A stretch of DNA of 64,000 nucleotides from Gammaproteobacteria bacterium (GCA_030949385.1 JAUZSP010000008.1:62001-126000); one strand, 5' to 3'. Shown: positions 8,351-18,581, counted from the stretch's first letter. Numbers and translations: made by a program. Notes: generated by a model from the letters alone, not told the origin.

Positions 8351-8833
8351 ATGAAAAATGTAATTGCTGTTTATCCTGGCACGTTTGATCCCATTACGAA
8401 TGGTCACATTGATCTGTTGAATCGCGCGGTAAAGATGTTTGATCGTGTTGTTTTGGCGGTGGCTGAAAGTCCCGCTAAAAAACCGGTGTTTACTTTACAA
8501 GAGCGCCTCTCTTTTGTTGAGCAGGCGTTGCTGGATTGCCCTTCTGTGAGCGTCTTGGGTTTTTCGGGACTGTTAGTGGATTTTGCTCAGCAACAGCAGG
8601 CGACAGTGATTATTCGTGGGTTGCGGGCGGTTTCTGATTTTGAGTATGAGGTGCAGTTGTCGGGCATGAACCGGCGGTTAAACCCTGATGTCGAGACGGT
8701 GTTTATTTCATCTGCGCAGGAATACGCTTTTGTTTCCTCTAGCCTGGTGCGCGAGATTGCGCTTTTGGATGGGGATGTGAGTGACTTTGTACCGCCGTGC
8801 GTGAAAGCTGCGTTACGCCAGCGCATCGGTTAA
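8351..8833 (+). CDS. coaD: Phosphopantetheine adenylyltransferase
   Basis: A 160-residue cytoplasmic enzyme joining 4'-phosphopantetheine and ATP to dephospho-CoA, the penultimate step of CoA synthesis. The nucleotidyltransferase signature GTFDPITNGH is at residues 10-19, the IIRGLRAVSDFEYE block is in the middle, and the SSSLVRE motif lies near the C-terminus. Length is normal for the family. No strong ribosome binding site is seen before the start. A ferredoxin gene follows 50 bp later; coaD next to a YfhL-type ferredoxin is common in gammaproteobacteria. Confidence 0.96.
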   Translation: MKNVIAVYPGTFDPITNGHIDLLNRAVKMFDRVVLAVAESPAKKPVFTLQERLSFVEQALLDCPSVSVLGFSGLLVDFAQQQQATVIIRGLRAVSDFEYEVQLSGMNRRLNPDVETVFISSAQEYAFVSSSLVREIALLDGDVSDFVPPCVKAALRQRIG

Positions 8834-8850
8834 ACTGTGCTGATGTTTAA

Positions 8851-9132
<282 letters not shown>

Positions 9133-9137
9133 GCAAG

Positions 9138-10844
9138 ATGACCGGTTTTGCAATGGGGCGATGGAGTTGTTTTGTTTTGCTGTTGTTGTTATTGCAGGGT
9201 CGGTCGGTGGCGGATGAAGCGGTATTGCCGCCAAAGGTGGCTGTGGCGTCGGCACATCCTCTGGCAACGGCGGCTGGGATTAAGATTTTAGAATCTGGTG
9301 GCAATGCGTTTGATGCGGCAGTTGCCGTCGCGGCGGCGTTGGCGGTGGTGGAGCCGTACGGTTCTGGCTTGGGTGGCGGCGGTTTTTGGTTGCTGCACAG
9401 TGCAGAGGACAACGTCGATGTGATGTTGGATGGTCGTGAACGTGCGCCGTTGGCGGCTGATCGCAATCTCTATCTGGATGCCAAGGGTGAGGTTGTGGCG
9501 GAATTATCCATGAACGGCCCTTTGGCGGCGGGGATTCCTGGTGTACCCGCAGCGTTGGCTCTGTTGTCGGAAAAATACGGCCGTTTGCCGTTATCGGTCA
9601 GCTTAGCCCCTGCGATTACGTTGGCGCAAAAAGGCTTTGTGGTGGATAAGGTGTTTCAGCAGATGGCGCGTTTTCGTCTGGCTGCTTTGCAAGCGTCAAC
9701 GGATGCCAGAATGCTCTTTTTGCGTTCAGGGCAGGTGCCAAAAGACGGCACACGTTTGGTTCAAAATGATCTGGCTTGGACGTTGGAGCAGATGGCTGAA
9801 CGCGGTGCGGCCGGTTTTTATCAAGGGGAGGTGGCGCAGCGGTTATTGAAATCCGTTACGCAGTCCGGTGGCATTTGGCAGCAGAAAGATCTGGATCAAT
9901 ATTCGGTGGTGGAGCGAGAGCCGATCCGAGCGGAGTATCACGGTATGCGTTTGGTTTCGGCGGCACCGCCTTCCTCTGGTGGTGTGGCCTTGGCCACGAT
10001 TCTCAATGTACTGGAAGAGTTTGATGTTGACATGCGTGACCCCGTGGTGCGTAAACATTTGATTGTAGAGGCGATGCGCCGTGCCTATCGGGATCGGGCT
10101 GAGTTTTTAGGTGATCCCGATTTTGTTCCTGTGCCGGTGGCGCGTCTGATTCATCCTCTGTATGCAGCGGGTTTGCGCGCCTCGATTCGTGAAAACAAAG
10201 CCACTCCCAGTGAAATTTTGCCCGGTGTGGCTCCGGCAACGTCGGGCGGCAATACCACTCATTATTCGATTCTGGATCGTGAGGGTAATCGAGTGGCAGC
10301 GACGTTGTCGGTGAATTATCCCTTTGGTTCTGGTTTTGTTGCAGAGGGAACAGGGGTGCTGCTGAACGATGAGATGGATGATTTTTCTGCTAAACCAGGG
10401 GTGCCGAACCTGTACGGTTTGGTGGGCGGTGAGGCCAATTCTATTGCACCAGGCAAACGTATGCTCTCCAGTATGTCGCCGACGTTTTTGGAGTACAAAG
10501 ATCGGGTGGCGATTTTAGGTACACCCGGTGGCAGTCGTATTATTACCATGGTGTTGTTGTCCAGTTTGGCTTTCCAGCAGGGTGCGACGGCAGAAGAGAT
10601 GGTGGCGTTGCCACGTTTCCATCATCAATTTTTGCCCGATCAAATTCAGTATGAAAAGGGGGCTTTTGGTCGCGAAGAGGCTTTCGGTTTGCAGTGGATG
10701 GGGCATGAGTTGCAGGAGCTGGAACGATCCTATGGCAATATGCAGGTGATCGTTTGGGACAAAAAGAAACAGAAGGTTGAAGCGGCTGCCGACCCGAGGG
10801 GTATTGGCGCGGCGAAAGTAAAGTTAATTTCTTTGCAGAGATGA
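9138..10844 (+). CDS. ggt: Gamma-glutamyltransferase precursor
   Basis: A 568-residue periplasmic enzyme that cleaves or transfers the gamma-glutamyl group of glutathione. A signal peptide occupies about residues 1-26. The autocleavage site and nucleophile is Thr373 in GGNTTHYSI, which becomes the first residue of the small subunit. Other conserved parts are GGGGFW in the large subunit, and PGKRMLSSMSPT and GTPGGSRI in the small one. Length fits the family (about 580 residues in E. coli). It starts 5 bp after the ferredoxin stop, and a terminator follows. Confidence 0.95.
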   Translation: MTGFAMGRWSCFVLLLLLLQGRSVADEAVLPPKVAVASAHPLATAAGIKILESGGNAFDAAVAVAAALAVVEPYGSGLGGGGFWLLHSAEDNVDVMLDGRERAPLAADRNLYLDAKGEVVAELSMNGPLAAGIPGVPAALALLSEKYGRLPLSVSLAPAITLAQKGFVVDKVFQQMARFRLAALQASTDARMLFLRSGQVPKDGTRLVQNDLAWTLEQMAERGAAGFYQGEVAQRLLKSVTQSGGIWQQKDLDQYSVVEREPIRAEYHGMRLVSAAPPSSGGVALATILNVLEEFDVDMRDPVVRKHLIVEAMRRAYRDRAEFLGDPDFVPVPVARLIHPLYAAGLRASIRENKATPSEILPGVAPATSGGNTTHYSILDREGNRVAATLSVNYPFGSGFVAEGTGVLLNDEMDDFSAKPGVPNLYGLVGGEANSIAPGKRMLSSMSPTFLEYKDRVAILGTPGGSRIITMVLLSSLAFQQGATAEEMVALPRFHHQFLPDQIQYEKGAFGREEAFGLQWMGHELQELERSYGNMQVIVWDKKKQKVEAAADPRGIGAAKVKLISLQR

Positions 10845-10870
10845 TGACGGTTTTGTTTGTTTGAGCGAAA

Positions 10871-10895
10871 AAAGGCGGCCTTGATGGCCGCCTTT
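10871..10895. terminator. Bidirectional rho-independent terminator between ggt and prkB
   Basis: A perfect 10-bp stem (10871-10880 with 10886-10895), loop TTGAT, A-rich on the left and a T-run on the right. It lies between the convergent ggt and prkB genes and can serve both strands. Confidence 0.92.
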
Positions 10896-10903
10896 TTTTA
10901 TGG

Positions 10904-11794
10904 CTACTTGGCGTTTTTGAGCATGGTTTCCATAATGGGAGCCAAGATGACTTCCATAGCGAAGCCCATTTTTCCACCAGGAACAACGATGCTGTTGCGA
11001 CGTGACATAAAAGAGCCGTCGAGCATGTTGCGCAAGTAGGTGAAGTCGATGTCGAATTTTTTCGGATCGGCAAAACGGATGATGACAAAACTTTCATCGG
11101 GTGAGGGAATTTCACGCGCGATAAAGGGGTTTGAGGTGTCAACGGTGGGCACACGCTGGAAGTTGATGTCGGTGCGTGAGAACTGCGGGGTGATGTGATT
11201 GATGTAATCGGGCATCCGACGCAGGATGGTATCAACGGTGGCTTCTGCGGAGTAACCGCGTTCGGCTTTGTCGCGATGGATTTTTTGAATCCATTCCAAG
11301 TTGACAATCGGAACCACGCCAACACCCAAATCAACGTGTTGTGCAGGATCATCAGCTTCGGTTTTTACTAATCCGTGTAGACCTTCGTAGAACAGCAGGT
11401 CGCTGCCCGCTTCGATGTCTTCCCAAGGGGTGAATTCACCTGGTTCTTTATTAACACCCAAACGTGCGTTGTGCTCGGCGGCTTCAGGTTCGCTGTGCAG
11501 GTAATAACGTTTTTGGCCAGTGCCATTGTTGCCGTAACTTTTAAAGGTCTCTTCCAGTTTATCGAACAAGTTGGCTTCAGGGCCGAAGTGGCTGAAGTTC
11601 AGATTGCCCTCTGTTTCAGCTGTTTGCATGGCAGCACGCATGTCAACGCGGCTGTAACGATGCAAGCTGTCACCTTCAATAATGGCGGGGTTGATTTTTT
11701 CGCGGGTAAAGATGTGTTCAAAAGCACGTTTTACGGTTGAGGTTCCAGCACCGGATGAACCGGTAACAGCCACGATGGGATGTTTTTTAGACAT
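10904..11794 (-). CDS. prkB: Phosphoribulokinase (class I)
   Basis: A 296-residue enzyme that phosphorylates ribulose 5-phosphate to ribulose 1,5-bisphosphate, the Calvin-cycle step feeding RuBisCO. The P-loop GSSGAGTST is at residues 12-20, followed by the EGDSLHRY block and FYEGLHG. The start at 11794 is chosen because AGGAGA lies directly upstream on the minus strand and the protein then begins MSKKHP as in the family; a longer frame to 11911 adds an unrelated extension. No RuBisCO genes are in the window. It shows that the organism is probably an autotroph. Confidence 0.95.
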   Translation of the reverse strand: MSKKHPIVAVTGSSGAGTSTVKRAFEHIFTREKINPAIIEGDSLHRYSRVDMRAAMQTAETEGNLNFSHFGPEANLFDKLEETFKSYGNNGTGQKRYYLHSEPEAAEHNARLGVNKEPGEFTPWEDIEAGSDLLFYEGLHGLVKTEADDPAQHVDLGVGVVPIVNLEWIQKIHRDKAERGYSAEATVDTILRRMPDYINHITPQFSRTDINFQRVPTVDTSNPFIAREIPSPDESFVIIRFADPKKFDIDFTYLRNMLDGSFMSRRNSIVVPGGKMGFAMEVILAPIMETMLKNAK

Positions 11795-12119
11795 AAAAAT
11801 CTCCTGATGGTCTAGTCTAGAAAGCGATGTGATTCGAGGACAAGAGGTGACCGTTCGTTTGCAAGGTTTCGTTGCACGGGTGGTTCGCTCAGCCAAAAAT
11901 AAGCCCTGCATTCTACCCTAGCTTCTGGCGTTGCGCGAATGGGTTGTGTCGATTCGAGAATGTTAAACCTCACTTGAGTCAGAAATGTGTAAAACGAGTC
12001 ATTTTGCTGCTGGATTTGCTCTGTAGTGAGAATGTAGGCACTATGTGCCGCCATTGGATTCTGGCAAAATTTTGTGCATTGCTTCTGCTGGGTCTCTATT
12101 TTTGATTAAGGGTGAATGT
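11795..12119. other. Divergent intergenic region between prkB and nhaD
   Basis: A 325-bp stretch separating the divergent prkB and nhaD starts. It must hold both promoters, but I find no convincing -35/-10 pair, riboswitch or operator. Short frames crossing it on both strands lack ribosome binding sites and protein-like composition. Confidence 0.6.
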
Positions 12120-13544
12120 ATGAGCGTGTTGGTTATGAGGCTGTTTGCCTCGATTTTGCTGTTGCTTGCGACTCCAGCCGTTTGGGCTTCGGAAGCAAGC
12201 AATATGGATTTAACCACGACGTGGTTTGGTATTGTGGCAGTGATCATCTTCACTTTGGCCTACGGCTTGGTGATTGCCGAAGAGCAGATTCATCTGCGTA
12301 AATCCAAGCCGATGATGGTGGCGGCGGGGCTGATTTGGATCTTGGTGGCGTTGGCTTTTGCTTCTCACGGTGACATCCATACGGCTGAAAAAGCGGTGCG
12401 GCACAATATTTTGGAGTTCGCGGAGCTGTTGATGTTTCTATTGGCGGCGATGACCTACATCAATACGATGGAGGAGCGCGGGGTTTTTGATGCGCTGCGC
12501 GGCTGGTTGATCTCAAAGGGTTTCTCTCTCTATACTATTTTTTGGATTACCGGTGTGTTGGCGTTTATGATTTCACCCATTGCCGATAATTTGACCACGG
12601 CGTTGTTGATGGCGGCGGTGGTGATGGCGGTGGCGGGGGACAATAAAAAGTTTGTCGCTGTGGCGTGCATTAACATCGTTGTGGCGGCTAATGCCGGTGG
12701 TGCGTTTAGCCCCTTTGGTGACATCACCACTTTGATGGTGTGGCAGAAGGGCATTATTGAGTTCAGTGGTTTCTTTGTTTTGTTTTTGCCTGCTTTGGTG
12801 AATTGGCTGGTGCCGGCCTTGATCATGTCTTTTGTTGTGCCCAAAGAGCAGCCTCCAGCGGCTGCTGATGATGCAAGGGTTAAGAAAGGCGGTTATGTGA
12901 TTATTGGTCTGTTTTTATTGACCATTGCAATGGCGGTCTCTTTCCACAGTTTTTTACACCTGCCACCGATGCTGGGCATGATGACCGGCTTGGGGGTGTT
13001 GAATCTGTACGGTTATTATCTCAAATTGAGCGATCATCGTGAGACACGGGGCTTGGGTGATACAGCAGGCAGTTTTGATATTGCAGCGCGTCCACAAAAG
13101 AAACCGTTTGATATTTTTCAGCAGCTGCAGCGTGCCGAGTGGGATACCTTGATGTTTTTCTATGGGGTGATTCTTTGTGTCGGTGGTTTGGGAACTTTGG
13201 GTTATTTGAGCAACGTCTCCAACTTGATGTACGCCGGTTTGGGGGCGACAACCGCCAATATCTTGGTGGGTGTCCTGTCTGCTGTTATCGATAACATTCC
13301 GGTGATGTTTGCGGTGCTCTCGATGAATCCTGAGATGTCTCAAGGGCAATGGTTGTTGGTGACTCTGACCGCAGGTGTCGGTGGCTCTTTGTTGTCTGTA
13401 GGGTCGGCTGCCGGTGTGGCTTTGATGGGGCAGGCGCGTGGCACTTACACCTTCTTTTCGCACCTGAAATGGAGTTGGGCGATTGCCTTGGGTTATGCGG
13501 CCAGTATCTGGGTTCACTTTTTGGTCAACGGTGCCGTGATGTAA
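12120..13544 (+). CDS. nhaD: Na+/H+ antiporter NhaD
   Basis: A 474-residue membrane antiporter that exports Na+ or Li+ in exchange for protons. ATG 12120 is chosen over an upstream frame start because AAGGGTGA precedes it and it gives a signal-like first helix (residues 1-23), as in NhaD. About 12 further helices follow, with conserved blocks ISPIADNLTTALL and NAGGAFSPFGDITT in the first half and IDNIPVMFAVLSM with VGGSLLSVGSAAGVA in the second. The gene is transcribed alone and ends at a terminator. Sodium handling fits a marine or saline habitat. Confidence 0.93.
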   Translation: MSVLVMRLFASILLLLATPAVWASEASNMDLTTTWFGIVAVIIFTLAYGLVIAEEQIHLRKSKPMMVAAGLIWILVALAFASHGDIHTAEKAVRHNILEFAELLMFLLAAMTYINTMEERGVFDALRGWLISKGFSLYTIFWITGVLAFMISPIADNLTTALLMAAVVMAVAGDNKKFVAVACINIVVAANAGGAFSPFGDITTLMVWQKGIIEFSGFFVLFLPALVNWLVPALIMSFVVPKEQPPAAADDARVKKGGYVIIGLFLLTIAMAVSFHSFLHLPPMLGMMTGLGVLNLYGYYLKLSDHRETRGLGDTAGSFDIAARPQKKPFDIFQQLQRAEWDTLMFFYGVILCVGGLGTLGYLSNVSNLMYAGLGATTANILVGVLSAVIDNIPVMFAVLSMNPEMSQGQWLLVTLTAGVGGSLLSVGSAAGVALMGQARGTYTFFSHLKWSWAIALGYAASIWVHFLVNGAVM

Positions 13545-13570
13545 TAATTTCGTTAGATTGGTGTAATGTA

Positions 13571-13599
13571 AGGCCGCCTTTGGGTGGCCTTTTTTTGTT
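13571..13599 (+). terminator. Rho-independent terminator after nhaD
   Basis: An 8-bp stem (13571-13578 with 13583-13590, one G-T pair) and loop TTTG, followed by a T-rich tract to 13599 and beyond. Confidence 0.85.
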
Positions 13600-13689
13600 T
13601 TTGTTTTTGTGAAATGAGTGGCTTTTGTTGTGAATTTCGGGCGTATAATTTGAACTCTAATGTTGCGATAGAGATGGAGGGGCAGGGTT

Positions 13690-15756
13690 ATGCCGGAGTC
13701 TGATGGTTTCAATCTGTTTTTCAATCGTGAGTTGAGTTTGTTGGCCTTTAACCGACGTGTGTTGGAGTTGGCCGAAGATGTGTCACAGCCGATTTTAGAG
13801 CGGTTGCGTTATCTTTGTATCTCTAGCACCAATTTGGATGAATTTTTTGAAGTGCGGGTGGCGGGTCTGAAGCAGCAGTTGGCATTGGCTTTGCCCAAAC
13901 CGGGTGCTGATGGGCTTGGCGCACAGGAGCAACTGCGTCAAATTGGTGAGCTGACTCACGAGCTGGTGCAGGATCAGTACCGCTTGCTGAATGAGGGGTT
14001 GCTGCCGGCGATGGAAGAAAAAGACATCCGTTTTGTGCGCCGGACCTGTTGGAGTCGGGCGCAAGCCGAATGGGTGAGGGGCTATTTTCAGCGTGAAGTT
14101 GCACCGGTCTTAAGTCCCCTGGGGTTGGATCCGGCGCACCCTTTCCCACGTTTGTTGAATAAAAGCCTCAATTTTGTGGTGAATCTTTATGGTATTGATC
14201 CTTTTGGTCGGGACAGTGGAGTGGCGGTGGTGCAAGCCCCTCGTTCTTTGCCGCGTTTAATTCGCTTTCCTGCCGAGCTGTCCGAAGGGCGAAACGATTT
14301 TATTTTTCTTTCCTCAATGATCCATGCTCATGTGGGTGAGCTGTTCCCCGGGATGACCATTACGGGGTGTTATCAATTTCGGGTGACCCGTAACAGTGAG
14401 CTGTTTGTGGACGAAGAGGAGATTGATAATTTGCTCAGCGCCTTGAAAGGTGAATTGCCCTCAAGAAACTTTGGGCAGGCGGTGCGTTTGGAGGTAGCAG
14501 ACAATTGTCCTGAAGAGACTGCTCAGTTTTTGTTGGGGCAGTTTGAGTTGCAGGCGGAAGATCTTTATCGCGTGGATGGTTTGGTCAATTTGAATCGCCT
14601 GCTTAAGGTATTGGATTTGGTGGATGATCCCGAGCTGAAATATCCGCCCTTTACGCCCAGCCTGCCAAAATCTTTTGTTACTGATATGAACCTGTTTGAA
14701 TTGTTGCAACAGGGTGATATTTTATTGCATCACCCCTATGAATCTTTTCTGCCGGTGATCGAGTTGTTGCGCCAGGCAGCGGTGGATCCCAATGTTTTGG
14801 CAATCAAACAGACGTTGTATCGCACGGGTCGCGATTCGGTTTTGGTTGAGTCGTTGATGGAGGCAGCTCGGGCAGGAAAAGAAGTGACGGTGGTGGTGGA
14901 GTTGCGCGCTCGTTTTGATGAAGCAGCCAATATTCACTTGGCAGACCAACTGCACGAAGCGGGTTGTCAGGTGGTGTACGGCGTAGTGGGCTATAAGACC
15001 CACGCTAAAATGGTGCTGGTGGTGCGGCGTGAAAAACAGGGTTTGGTCTCTTACGTACATTTGGGTACGGGTAACTATCATGCGGGGACGGCACGAGTTT
15101 ATACGGATTACGGTTTGTTGAGTTGTAATGCTGAGCTTGCAGATGAGGTGCATAAGGTGTTTCGGCAGTTGACGGGGCCGGGCTGTGTGGAGGGGGTAAA
15201 ACATTTATTGCAAGCGCCGTTTACGTTGCACAGTGGCATGTTGGAGAAAATCGAACGTGAGGCACACATTGCAACGCAGGGTGGTGAGGCGCGTATTGTG
15301 GCCAAGATGAATTCTCTGGTGGAGCCACAGATCATCAAGGCGCTCTACCGTGCTTCGCAAGCGGGAGTGATCATTGAGTTGCTGGTGCGCGGCATTTGTT
15401 GTCTGCGGCCTGGGGTCTCTGGTCTTTCAGAGAATATTCGGGTGCGCTCGATTATGGGGCGGTTTTTAGAGCACAGTCGCATTGTCTATTTCCAAAATAA
15501 CGGCCAGAGCGAGCTGTATTGTGGCAGTGCGGATTGGATGCAGCGTAATTTTTTCTCACGGGTTGAGGTCTGTTTTCCGATTCTGCAAAAAAATTTGCAG
15601 CAGCGAGTGATCGAGGAGTGTTTGGAAAGCAGTTTGCAGGATAATACCCAATCATGGTTGTTGCAGTCGAATGGTTGTTATCGGCGTATCGTGCCTGCTG
15701 AGGGGGAAAGTCCACATGCGTTGCAGGCGGTTTTGCTGCAAAAATTGGCGCGTTGA
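13690..15756 (+). CDS. ppk: Polyphosphate kinase 1
   Basis: A 688-residue enzyme that polymerises the terminal phosphate of ATP into polyphosphate, reversibly. The N-terminal domain begins FFNRELSLLAFNRRVLELA, which is diagnostic. The catalytic half has the phosphorylatable His in KTHAKMVLVVRRE and the HLGTGNYH motif; IKQTLYRTG and the C-terminal SADWMQRNF block are also present. Length matches the family. It lies alone between the nhaD terminator and the tRNA promoter; no ppx partner is adjacent. Confidence 0.96.
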   Translation: MPESDGFNLFFNRELSLLAFNRRVLELAEDVSQPILERLRYLCISSTNLDEFFEVRVAGLKQQLALALPKPGADGLGAQEQLRQIGELTHELVQDQYRLLNEGLLPAMEEKDIRFVRRTCWSRAQAEWVRGYFQREVAPVLSPLGLDPAHPFPRLLNKSLNFVVNLYGIDPFGRDSGVAVVQAPRSLPRLIRFPAELSEGRNDFIFLSSMIHAHVGELFPGMTITGCYQFRVTRNSELFVDEEEIDNLLSALKGELPSRNFGQAVRLEVADNCPEETAQFLLGQFELQAEDLYRVDGLVNLNRLLKVLDLVDDPELKYPPFTPSLPKSFVTDMNLFELLQQGDILLHHPYESFLPVIELLRQAAVDPNVLAIKQTLYRTGRDSVLVESLMEAARAGKEVTVVVELRARFDEAANIHLADQLHEAGCQVVYGVVGYKTHAKMVLVVRREKQGLVSYVHLGTGNYHAGTARVYTDYGLLSCNAELADEVHKVFRQLTGPGCVEGVKHLLQAPFTLHSGMLEKIEREAHIATQGGEARIVAKMNSLVEPQIIKALYRASQAGVIIELLVRGICCLRPGVSGLSENIRVRSIMGRFLEHSRIVYFQNNGQSELYCGSADWMQRNFFSRVEVCFPILQKNLQQRVIEECLESSLQDNTQSWLLQSNGCYRRIVPAEGESPHALQAVLLQKLAR

Positions 15757-15831
15757 GCTGTAAAAATGAGCTTCTTATTAATGTCGTGTATTCATAATGT
15801 GAAATAGTAATAAAAAAATGCCCAGAAGTGG

Positions 15832-15860
15832 TTGACGCTCTGGTATGTGCTCTGTAAGAT
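15832..15860 (+). promoter_or_regulatory. Sigma-70 promoter of the tRNA-tuf cluster
   Basis: TTGACG (15832-15837), a 17-bp spacer and TAAGAT (15855-15860), followed by a GC-rich discriminator (TCGCGC), a hallmark of stringently controlled stable-RNA promoters. tRNA-Tyr starts 15 bp after the -10 box. Confidence 0.82.
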
Positions 15861-15875
15861 TCGCGCTTCTGTAAT

Positions 15876-15960
15876 GGAGGGGTTCCCGAGCGGCCAAAGG
15901 GGGCAGACTGTAAATCTGCTGGCTCTGCCTTCGGAGGTTCGAATCCTCCCCCCTCCACCA
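15876..15960 (+). tRNA. tRNA-Tyr (GTA)
   Basis: An 85-nt class II tRNA with a long variable arm; acceptor GGAGGGG pairs with CCCCTCC, anticodon GTA at 15910-15912, T-arm GGTTCGAATCC, encoded CCA. Confidence 0.97.
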
Positions 15961-15986
15961 ATTTTTTATCTGATACGTTCGGGTAT

Positions 15987-16061
<75 letters not shown>

Positions 16062-16113
16062 TATTGGATTAAGAGGTTCGGTTTTTGACGAGCTTTTAGA
16101 TTGTTTTTAGTTT

Positions 16114-16189
<76 letters not shown>

Positions 16190-16239
16190 AATTTGTGTTT
16201 ATATGTAGTCGTTAATTTTAATAGAGTGGGGTTGTCCTG

Positions 16240-17430
16240 ATGTCTAAGGAAAAGTTTGAACGTACAAAGCCGCATGTGAATGTGGGAACCATCGGTCACG
16301 TTGATCATGGCAAAACCACACTGACCGCTGCGTTGACAAAAGTGGGTGCGGAAGCGATGGGTGGCGAATTCAAGGACTACGGTGATATTGATAATGCACC
16401 GGAAGAGCGCGAGCGTGGTATTACCATCGCGACGGCTCACGTCGAATATGAAACCGAAAATCGTCACTACGCTCACGTTGATTGCCCTGGCCATGCTGAT
16501 TATGTGAAAAACATGATCACCGGTGCGGCGCAGATGGATGGCGCGATTCTGGTTTGTTCTGCTGCGGATGGTCCCATGCCTCAAACCCGCGAACACATCT
16601 TGTTGGCGCGTCAGGTTGGCGTACCGTACATCGTTGTTTACATGAACAAAGCGGACATGGTTGACGACGACGAGCTGCTTGAGCTGGTTGAAATGGAAAT
16701 CCGCGAGTTGTTGGATTTGTATGATTTCCCAGGTGACGATACCCCCATCGTTATTGGTTCTGCGTTGAAAGCGTTGGAAGGCGACAACAGCGAGATTGGT
16801 ACCCCCTCCATCGTTAAATTGATGGAGTATCTGGACAGCTACATTCCAATGCCTGAGCGTGCCATTGATCTGCCGTTCTTGATGCCCATTGAAGATGTGT
16901 TCTCCATCTCCGGTCGTGGCACCGTGGTTACCGGTCGCATCGAACGCGGCGTGGTCAATGTCGGTGAAGAAGTTGAAATTGTCGGCATCAAAGATACGGT
17001 CAAAACCACCTGTACGGGTGTTGAGATGTTCCGTAAGTTGCTGGATCGTGGCGAAGCAGGCGACAACGTCGGTGTGCTGCTGCGTGGCGTGAAGCGTGAA
17101 GACGTGGAGCGTGGTCAAGTTCTGTGTAAAGCAGGCAGCATCAACCCACACACCAAATTTGAAGCGGAAGTGTACATTTTGTCAAAAGATGAGGGCGGTC
17201 GACACACCCCATTTTTTGACGGCTACCGTCCGCAGTTCTATTTCCGTACCACCGACATCACCGGTGCCTGTGATCTTCCCGAAGGGATTGAGATGGTCAT
17301 GCCAGGTGATAACGTGAAGATGGTCGTTACTTTGATCGCACCGATTGCGATGGAAGACGGCTTGCGCTTCGCGATTCGTGAAGGTGGACGTACCGTTGGC
17401 GCGGGTGTCGTCGCGAAGATTTTCGAGTAA
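16240..17430 (+). CDS. tuf: Elongation factor Tu, copy 1
   Basis: A 396-residue GTPase that brings aminoacyl-tRNA to the ribosome. G1 GHVDHGKT is at residues 19-26, DCPGH is the G3 motif, and the NKAD block is the G4 motif. It starts with ATG. Its protein is identical to that of the second copy at 32578-33768, and I see only seven base differences between the two genes, four of them in the last 25 bases. It sits in the tRNA cluster corresponding to tufB of E. coli. Confidence 0.98.
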   Translation: MSKEKFERTKPHVNVGTIGHVDHGKTTLTAALTKVGAEAMGGEFKDYGDIDNAPEERERGITIATAHVEYETENRHYAHVDCPGHADYVKNMITGAAQMDGAILVCSAADGPMPQTREHILLARQVGVPYIVVYMNKADMVDDDELLELVEMEIRELLDLYDFPGDDTPIVIGSALKALEGDNSEIGTPSIVKLMEYLDSYIPMPERAIDLPFLMPIEDVFSISGRGTVVTGRIERGVVNVGEEVEIVGIKDTVKTTCTGVEMFRKLLDRGEAGDNVGVLLRGVKREDVERGQVLCKAGSINPHTKFEAEVYILSKDEGGRHTPFFDGYRPQFYFRTTDITGACDLPEGIEMVMPGDNVKMVVTLIAPIAMEDGLRFAIREGGRTVGAGVVAKIFE

Positions 17431-17445
17431 GTATTTAAGCGGTTT

Positions 17446-17474
17446 CGTGCGGTGAGCCTTGGCTTACCGCCACG
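17446..17474 (+). other. Hairpin between tuf and tRNA-Trp
   Basis: A strong stem (CGTG-C-GGTGAGCC with GGCTTACC-G-CCACG, TT loop, one bulged C) without a T-run. It is more like an RNA processing site between the tuf mRNA and the tRNA than a terminator; the role is inferred. Confidence 0.5.
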
Positions 17475-17480
17475 TGTTAC

Positions 17481-17556
<76 letters not shown>

Positions 17557-17602
17557 TTTTTTTGTGGCGGGTAAAACCGGTTCCTGATGGGAAGGTTATG
17601 TG

Positions 17603-17980
17603 ATGGTCGCAAAGGCCGAAGTTCGGGAATCCCGAGGTGATGGGGTAAAACTGTTTCTTGCAGCAGCGTTGTTGGTTGCTGGGGTGACGGGTTTTTACTA
17701 CTTCTCCGAAGAGTCCCAGTTGTTTCGTGTGTTAGGTCTGTTGGCAGTCTTGGCTGCTGCTGTTGCTGTGGTTTATCAAACCGCTCAGGGGCGGGGTGCT
17801 TGGCTGTTTGTGCAGGATGCCCGTACTGAGATGCATAAGGTCGTTTGGCCTACGCGTCAGGAAACAGTGCAAACCACCTTAATCGTATTGGTTGTGGTGG
17901 TTTTGGTGGCGTTCTTTTTGTGGTTGTTGGATATGTTCCTCTCGTGGGGCTACCAGCTGCTAACCGGCTCTGGAGGCTAA
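17603..17980 (+). CDS. secE: Preprotein translocase subunit SecE
   Basis: A 125-residue inner-membrane protein, part of the SecYEG export channel. Three membrane helices are visible (about 16-33, 40-58 and 91-115), the long gammaproteobacterial form. The conserved amphipathic segment before the last helix reads [16 protein letters not shown] 17603 is preferred to GTG 17600 because GGAAGG then has proper spacing. It is 1 bp before nusG, the usual pair. Confidence 0.94.
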   Translation: MVAKAEVRESRGDGVKLFLAAALLVAGVTGFYYFSEESQLFRVLGLLAVLAAAVAVVYQTAQGRGAWLFVQDARTEMHKVVWPTRQETVQTTLIVLVVVVLVAFFLWLLDMFLSWGYQLLTGSGG

Positions 17981-17981
17981 T

Positions 17982-18518
17982 ATGTCATCAATGAGCTGGT
18001 ATGTAGTGCATGCCTTTTCCGGTTTTGAAAATTCCGTCAAGCGCTCTCTTGAAGAGCGTATTGAACGTTTTGGTCTGCATGATCTTTTTGATGAAATTAT
18101 GATCCCCACAGAAGAGGTGGTTGAGATTCGTAATGGTCAAAAACGTCGTTCCGAGCGTAAGTTTTTTCCTGGTTATGTTCTGGTTCGGATGGAGCTTAAC
18201 GATGAAACATGGCATTTGGTGAAAGATGTGCCGCGTGTCTTGGGTTTCATCGGCGGTACGGCAGACAAACCAGCGCCTATCAGCGACCGTGAAGTGGATA
18301 ATATTCTACAGCGGGTGCAAGAGGGTGTTGAGAAGCCGAAGCCGAAAGTGTTGTTTGAAGCCGGTGAGGTGGTGCGGGTAATTGACGGCCCCTTCAACGA
18401 CTTTAATGGTGTGGTGGAAGAGGTTGATTTTGAGAAAAACAGCCTGTTGGTAGCGGTGCAGATTTTTGGTCGCTCCACCCCGGTCGAGCTTGAATTCGGC
18501 CAAGTCGAAAAATCGTAA
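17982..18518 (+). CDS. nusG: Transcription termination/antitermination factor NusG
   Basis: A 178-residue RNA polymerase-binding factor that joins transcription to Rho and to ribosomes. The N-terminal domain starts [11 protein letters not shown] and contains [10 protein letters not shown]; the C-terminal KOW domain contains [16 protein letters not shown]. Length is as in E. coli (181). It lies between secE and rplK. Confidence 0.97.
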   Translation: MSSMSWYVVHAFSGFENSVKRSLEERIERFGLHDLFDEIMIPTEEVVEIRNGQKRRSERKFFPGYVLVRMELNDETWHLVKDVPRVLGFIGGTADKPAPISDREVDNILQRVQEGVEKPKPKVLFEAGEVVRVIDGPFNDFNGVVEEVDFEKNSLLVAVQIFGRSTPVELEFGQVEKS

Positions 18519-18537
18519 GCGAATTTTATTAAAAAGA

Positions 18538-18568
18538 TACGGGGAGCCTAGCGGCGCTTGCACCCGTA
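18538..18568 (+). promoter_or_regulatory. Probable L1-binding leader of rplK-rplA
   Basis: TACGGG (18538-18543) pairs with CCCGTA (18563-18568), enclosing a second short helix GCC/GGC with an asymmetric internal loop, just upstream of the rplK ribosome binding site. The L1 protein represses its own operon by binding such a structure, which mimics its 23S rRNA site. Assignment is by position and shape. Confidence 0.6.
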
Positions 18569-18581
18569 GGAGTTGTGAATT

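Noticed and set aside
11872-12105. A 77-codon frame in the prkB-nhaD gap
   Set aside because: No ribosome binding site, unusual composition, overlaps an antisense frame and the nhaD leader.
11930-12119. Sodium or lithium riboswitch before nhaD
   Set aside because: I could not build a conserved core or expression platform from the sequence.
13690-15756. Frames antisense to ppk, rpoB and rpoC
   Set aside because: They follow the reverse-complement codon pattern of the real genes and have no start signals.
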